From Alkalicoccus chagannorensis DSM 18086 (GTDB lineage: Bacteria > Bacillota > Bacilli > Bacillales > Salisediminibacteriaceae), in the NCBI RefSeq assembly GCF_000429725.1, contig NZ_AUCK01000034.1:1-32850 (forward strand): a stretch of 32,850 nt of DNA. The letters are read 5' to 3'. The position numbers were made by a program, and so were the translations under genes. Below the pieces are notes generated by a model. That model saw nothing but the letters and a program-made list of their open reading frames with translations. It did not search any database and was not told the DNA's origin. Every line of letters begins with the position of its first letter. Within the stretch, counting starts at the first letter, position 1. Below, piece after piece: positions 30,019 through 32,850 of this stretch.

Positions 30019-31248
30019 GTGCTGAAAACAAAAGAAAACATCCACGAAAAACTCAACTGGCTCGCCACCTTCAGCGATCCCGGCGAAGGAATCACCCGGC
30101 TGCTCTTTACAAAAACGTGGCAGCAGGCGCGGGAGGCGCTGCAAGCGTATATGGAGGAACTCGGTTTTGACGTACGCGGGGATGCCGCCGGGAACCTGTA
30201 CGGCCGTATTCCCGGCCGAAGTCCACGCGTCGTCATGACCGGCTCGCATCTGGACAGCGTCCGCTCCGGCGGCCGCTACGACGGCGCCTACGGCGTTCTC
30301 GCCGCCATCCACGCGGTCTACCATACGTGGTGCCTGCACGGCACACCAGAAAAAACCATGGAGGTCGTTGTCTTCAGTGAAGAAGAGGGCAGCCGGTTTC
30401 CTTACGCCTACCTCGGCTCCCGCTATGTGACCGGTCAAGTAGATCCAGAACGGCTGGAGAACGCCGCAGACGGTGCAGGTGTCACCATCGACGCGGCGCG
30501 GATCGAAGCCGGTATCACAGAGGCGTGGGACGACACCCCGAGAACGGACATCGACCAGTTTCTTGAAATCCATATCGAGCAGGGCCGGCAGCTCGAGGCT
30601 GCCGGCGAGTCGATAGGGATTGTCGATGCAATCGTCGGACAGCAGCGGTTTTATTTCACGGTGTCCGGCCAGGCGAATCACGCCGGTACAACGCCGATGC
30701 CGCTTCGGGCTGATGCGATGGAAGCGGCAGCGGCCATGATCCATCGACTACTGGAGGAAACGCGCCGACGCGGTGATCCGCTGGTAGCCACCGTCGGCCA
30801 GCTGGACGCTTCCCCTGGGTCGGTCAACGTGATCCCCGGCAGCGTCACCTTCTCCCTCGACGTCCGTCATCCGGATGACGAGGCGCTGCAGGCAGCTGTA
30901 GCAGCCGTCTCCGGTATCTGCCGGGATACGGCCGAAGCGTACGGCGTCTCCCTGCACATCGATCCGTTCATGACGATCGATGCCGTACCTATGTCTCAGG
31001 CGATGTGCCATGACCTCGATCACATCTGTTCCCGCGACGACATCGCCTATCGGCGCATGTACAGCGGCGCGGGCCATGATGCACAGGTAATGGGACGCCA
31101 CTGCCCCTCCGCGCTGCTGTTCGTCCCCAGTACCGACGGCATCAGCCACAACCCGAAGGAGTACACCGAACCCCAGTACCTCGATGAAGGCATCACCGTC
31201 ATGCAAGAGGCCCTAACGATCTGGGCATACAAGGAGGAATCATCATGA
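30019..31248 (+). CDS. pucF: Allantoate amidohydrolase
   Basis: Hydrolyses allantoate to ureidoglycine, ammonia and CO2. The 409-residue M20-family metallohydrolase shows the two-metal ligands: His77 (TGSHLDSV), Asp88 (GRYDGAYG), Glu122/123 (FSEEEGSRF), His185 (EIHIEQG) and a late His in SGAGHDAQVM. It resembles N-carbamoyl-L-amino acid hydrolases, so a hydantoinase-type carbamoylase is the alternative, but the neighbours settle it. The GTG at 30019 is chosen: AGGAGG at 30006-30011 lies seven bases before it, while the GTG at 30013 overlaps the binding site. It overlaps pucG by four bases (ATGA). Confidence 0.93.
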   Translation: MLKTKENIHEKLNWLATFSDPGEGITRLLFTKTWQQAREALQAYMEELGFDVRGDAAGNLYGRIPGRSPRVVMTGSHLDSVRSGGRYDGAYGVLAAIHAVYHTWCLHGTPEKTMEVVVFSEEEGSRFPYAYLGSRYVTGQVDPERLENAADGAGVTIDAARIEAGITEAWDDTPRTDIDQFLEIHIEQGRQLEAAGESIGIVDAIVGQQRFYFTVSGQANHAGTTPMPLRADAMEAAAAMIHRLLEETRRRGDPLVATVGQLDASPGSVNVIPGSVTFSLDVRHPDDEALQAAVAAVSGICRDTAEAYGVSLHIDPFMTIDAVPMSQAMCHDLDHICSRDDIAYRRMYSGAGHDAQVMGRHCPSALLFVPSTDGISHNPKEYTEPQYLDEGITVMQEALTIWAYKEESS

Positions 31249-32486
31249 ATCGTTTCATCCCACCACGCCGGACTATCATGACGCCCGGCCCCGTCGAAGC
31301 CGATCCTCGCGTCCTGCAGGCAATGAGCAGTCCCATTGTCGGTCAGTTCGACCCTGCTTTCACCGATTTGATGAATGAAACCATGACGCTGACCCGACGC
31401 CTCTTTCATTCAGACAACCACTGGGCCTTTCCGATCGACGGGACGTCCCGCTCCGGCATGGAAGCGGTCATGGTCAGCCTGATCGAGCCGGGGGACCGTG
31501 TGCTCATTCCGATCTACGGCCGCTTCGGCTGGCTCCTCACCGAAATTGCCGACCGCTGCGGCGCGGAGATCATCACGATGGAAACCGAATGGGGCAGCGT
31601 CTTCGCGCCGGAGGACGTCATTGCCCGCATCGAGGAAGAACAGCCGAAAATCACGGCCATTGTCCACGGCGAAACGTCTACCGGCTGCCTGCAGCCGCTC
31701 GAAGAGATCGGCCGTGCCGTCCGCAGTCAGGGGGGACTCTTCCTCGTCGATGCTGTCGCCACGATCGGCGGCGTTGCTTTTCACATGGATGACTGGCACG
31801 TCGATGCGGTCGTCGGCGGAACGCAGAAATGTATCTCCGGACCGTCTGGTTCTGCTCCTGTCTGCTACAACGACCGGGTGGAACGTACCCTGGCGCCACG
31901 AAGGCAGGTGGAGCGCGGCATCCGGGCAGAGGGAGATGAAGATGCCGCATCCGCGCCGATCCGCAGCAACTATTTTGACCTGACCCAGCTGCAGGATTAC
32001 TGGAGCCCGCGCCGGCTGAATCATCATACGGAGGCGACGTCGATGCTGTATGCGTTGTATGAGTCGCTCCGGGTGGTGCACGAAGAGGGGCTGGAGGCGC
32101 GCTGGGACCGGCATCTCCTGCATGAGCGTGCGATTGTGGAGGGGATCCGGGCGATGGGGCTTGATCTCTACAACGATCATGCGAATAAGCTGCCGGTGGT
32201 GACGTGCATTCTTGTGCCGGACGGTGTGGAGGAAACGCCGGTACGGCAGATGATGCTGGAGGAATTCGGCGTGGAGATCGCTGCTTCCTTCGGGCCGCTC
32301 CAGGGACTGATCTGGCGCATTGGCGCGATGGGCTATTCGGCGCGGAAGGAAAACGTGTATCACGTCCTGTTTGCTTTTGAAGCCGCGCTCATGGCGCACG
32401 GCGCGTCGATTCATCCAGGTGCCGCTGTTCAGGCCGCCCGGCGCGTCTATGAAGACGCCCGCACGGCAGCCGCTGCTCCCAGCTGA
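31245..32486 (+). CDS. pucG: (S)-Ureidoglycine-glyoxylate aminotransferase
   Basis: A PLP enzyme that transfers the amino group of ureidoglycine to glyoxylate, giving oxalurate and glycine; the B. subtilis enzyme is PucG. The 413-residue class V aminotransferase has the start TPGPVEADPRVLQAMSSPIV, the FPIDGTSRSGMEA loop, VDAVATIGG with the Asp that contacts the PLP ring nitrogen, and the PLP Lys195 in GGTQKCISGPSG. A serine-glyoxylate or alanine-glyoxylate aminotransferase would look alike, but the four-base overlap with pucF and the locus favour PucG. The last ~15 residues are Ala-rich. A repeat copy, not a plain terminator, follows. Confidence 0.94.
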   Translation: MNRFIPPRRTIMTPGPVEADPRVLQAMSSPIVGQFDPAFTDLMNETMTLTRRLFHSDNHWAFPIDGTSRSGMEAVMVSLIEPGDRVLIPIYGRFGWLLTEIADRCGAEIITMETEWGSVFAPEDVIARIEEEQPKITAIVHGETSTGCLQPLEEIGRAVRSQGGLFLVDAVATIGGVAFHMDDWHVDAVVGGTQKCISGPSGSAPVCYNDRVERTLAPRRQVERGIRAEGDEDAASAPIRSNYFDLTQLQDYWSPRRLNHHTEATSMLYALYESLRVVHEEGLEARWDRHLLHERAIVEGIRAMGLDLYNDHANKLPVVTCILVPDGVEETPVRQMMLEEFGVEIAASFGPLQGLIWRIGAMGYSARKENVYHVLFAFEAALMAHGASIHPGAAVQAARRVYEDARTAAAAPS

Positions 32487-32489
32487 CAG

Positions 32490-32634
32490 AACAAAAGCGC
32501 AAAGCGCCTTTTGATCGGAACGGCGTGCGGAAGCGCTGCAAGCCTTTTGAGGGAAGAAGACGTTTTTGTTTCTTCCCGTGCAGCGCATGAAGCCGCCGTA
32601 CCCCTGTACGAAAACGTATACTCCCTCTTTCTAC
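32490..32634 (+). repeat. ~140-bp structured dispersed repeat, full copy 4
   Basis: Full copy starting four bases after the pucG stop codon. The head is CAAAAGCGC, AAA, GCGCCTTTTG, the same as copy 3. ATCGGAACGGCGTGCGGAAG and CGCTGCAAGCC follow. The central hairpin pairs GGGAAGAA-AC with GTTTCTTCCC with one bulged base. The tail is CCGCCGTACCCCTGTACG and AAAACGTATACTCCC. Confidence 0.85.
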
Positions 32635-32780
32635 TTTTTCAAAAGCGCAGTATCTTCATATATCTTCGAATTACTCTACCGGCCGTTTAAAATAAAGCTT
32701 TCTCACAAACTGTTTTTTTCATTTTTAGGATTATGTGGTAAATAAGGGTCCATCCGATGACTCATGGTTAAAAATACCAA
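32635..32780. other. AT-rich intergenic sequence at the right edge
   Basis: Markedly more AT-rich than the rest of the window (for example TCACAAACTGTTTTTTTC). No gene or hairpin is firm. The composition break may mark the edge of a transferred segment or of an insertion sequence. Confidence 0.35.
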
Positions 32781-32850
32781 TTATTTCTCTGACCTATGGT
32801 CGCACATGTGGATCTCCACGCTGCTCACGGTGGTGTACCCTCCCACGTCT
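32781..32850 (-). CDS. Possible 3' end of a gene cut by the window edge
   Basis: One minus-strand frame is open from the edge to a TAA at 32781-32783 and ends DVGGYTTVSSVEIHMCDHR-Ser-Glu-Lys. It could be the last 22 residues of a gene, maybe a transposase, but 70 bases are too few to identify it or to exclude a chance frame. Confidence 0.25.
   Translation of the reverse strand, partial: DVGGYTTVSSVEIHMCDHRSEK

Noticed and set aside
31410-32588. A long minus-strand open frame opposite pucG
   Set aside because: Antisense of the aminotransferase; the plus strand has all family motifs.

Overview
The window reads as a chromosome segment of a low-spore or non-sporulating, salt- and alkali-adapted member of the Bacillaceae (Bacillota). 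The reasons are the gene neighbourhood (salA, kbaA, sigW-rsiW, cdaA-cdaR-glmM and glmS in the order I recall for Bacillus subtilis), strong Shine-Dalgarno sites with many TTG/GTG starts, a glmS ribozyme, fairly high GC, and very acidic exported proteins. The genus is not fixed by the sequence; an Alkalicoccus- or Salisediminibacterium-like organism is a guess.

Left part (1-10.6 kb): an operon on the minus strand with a DUF2332 protein, a GNAT acetyltransferase and the start of a third gene; a plus-strand amidase-signature enzyme; a gene-poor stretch of tandem 21-bp repeats; and glmS with its ribozyme leader. Between glmS and glmM lies a block of accessory genes: two small membrane proteins, a cytidine deaminase-like enzyme, a SAM methyltransferase, a second 21-bp repeat locus and a membrane/coiled-coil protein.

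Middle (10.8-18.4 kb): the cell-envelope core. The operon cdaA-cdaR-glmM makes and regulates cyclic di-AMP and makes glucosamine-1-phosphate. Upstream of it is sigW-rsiW with an ECF-type autoregulatory promoter. Then come seven tRNA genes (Ala, Lys, Gln, Thr, Glu; Thr, Asn) and a 5S rRNA with no 23S beside it, all on the minus strand, split by one plus-strand gene and by two copies of a repeated spacer.

Right part (18.5-32.85 kb): a small membrane protein, kbaA, salA, signal peptidase I, a 22-residue membrane peptide, two lipoproteins (one with a His-rich linker), another repeat-rich stretch, and an allantoin-degradation locus. That locus has allantoinase and a DcuC/YfcC-type carrier on the minus strand, the regulator pucR, and divergently pucF-pucG. 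Together these take allantoin to allantoate, ureidoglycine and oxalurate plus glycine.

The most unusual content is the intergenic DNA. At least four dispersed elements are visible: (a) a ~140-bp structured repeat in four long and several shortened copies, with compensatory changes in a hairpin; (b) degenerate 21-bp tandem arrays at three loci, two of them with a shared hairpin core; (c) a ~220-bp inverted repeat pair with twin terminator-like hairpins; (d) a duplicated spacer in the tRNA/5S region whose internal repeats look homogenised. No CRISPR array, prophage or complete insertion sequence was seen.
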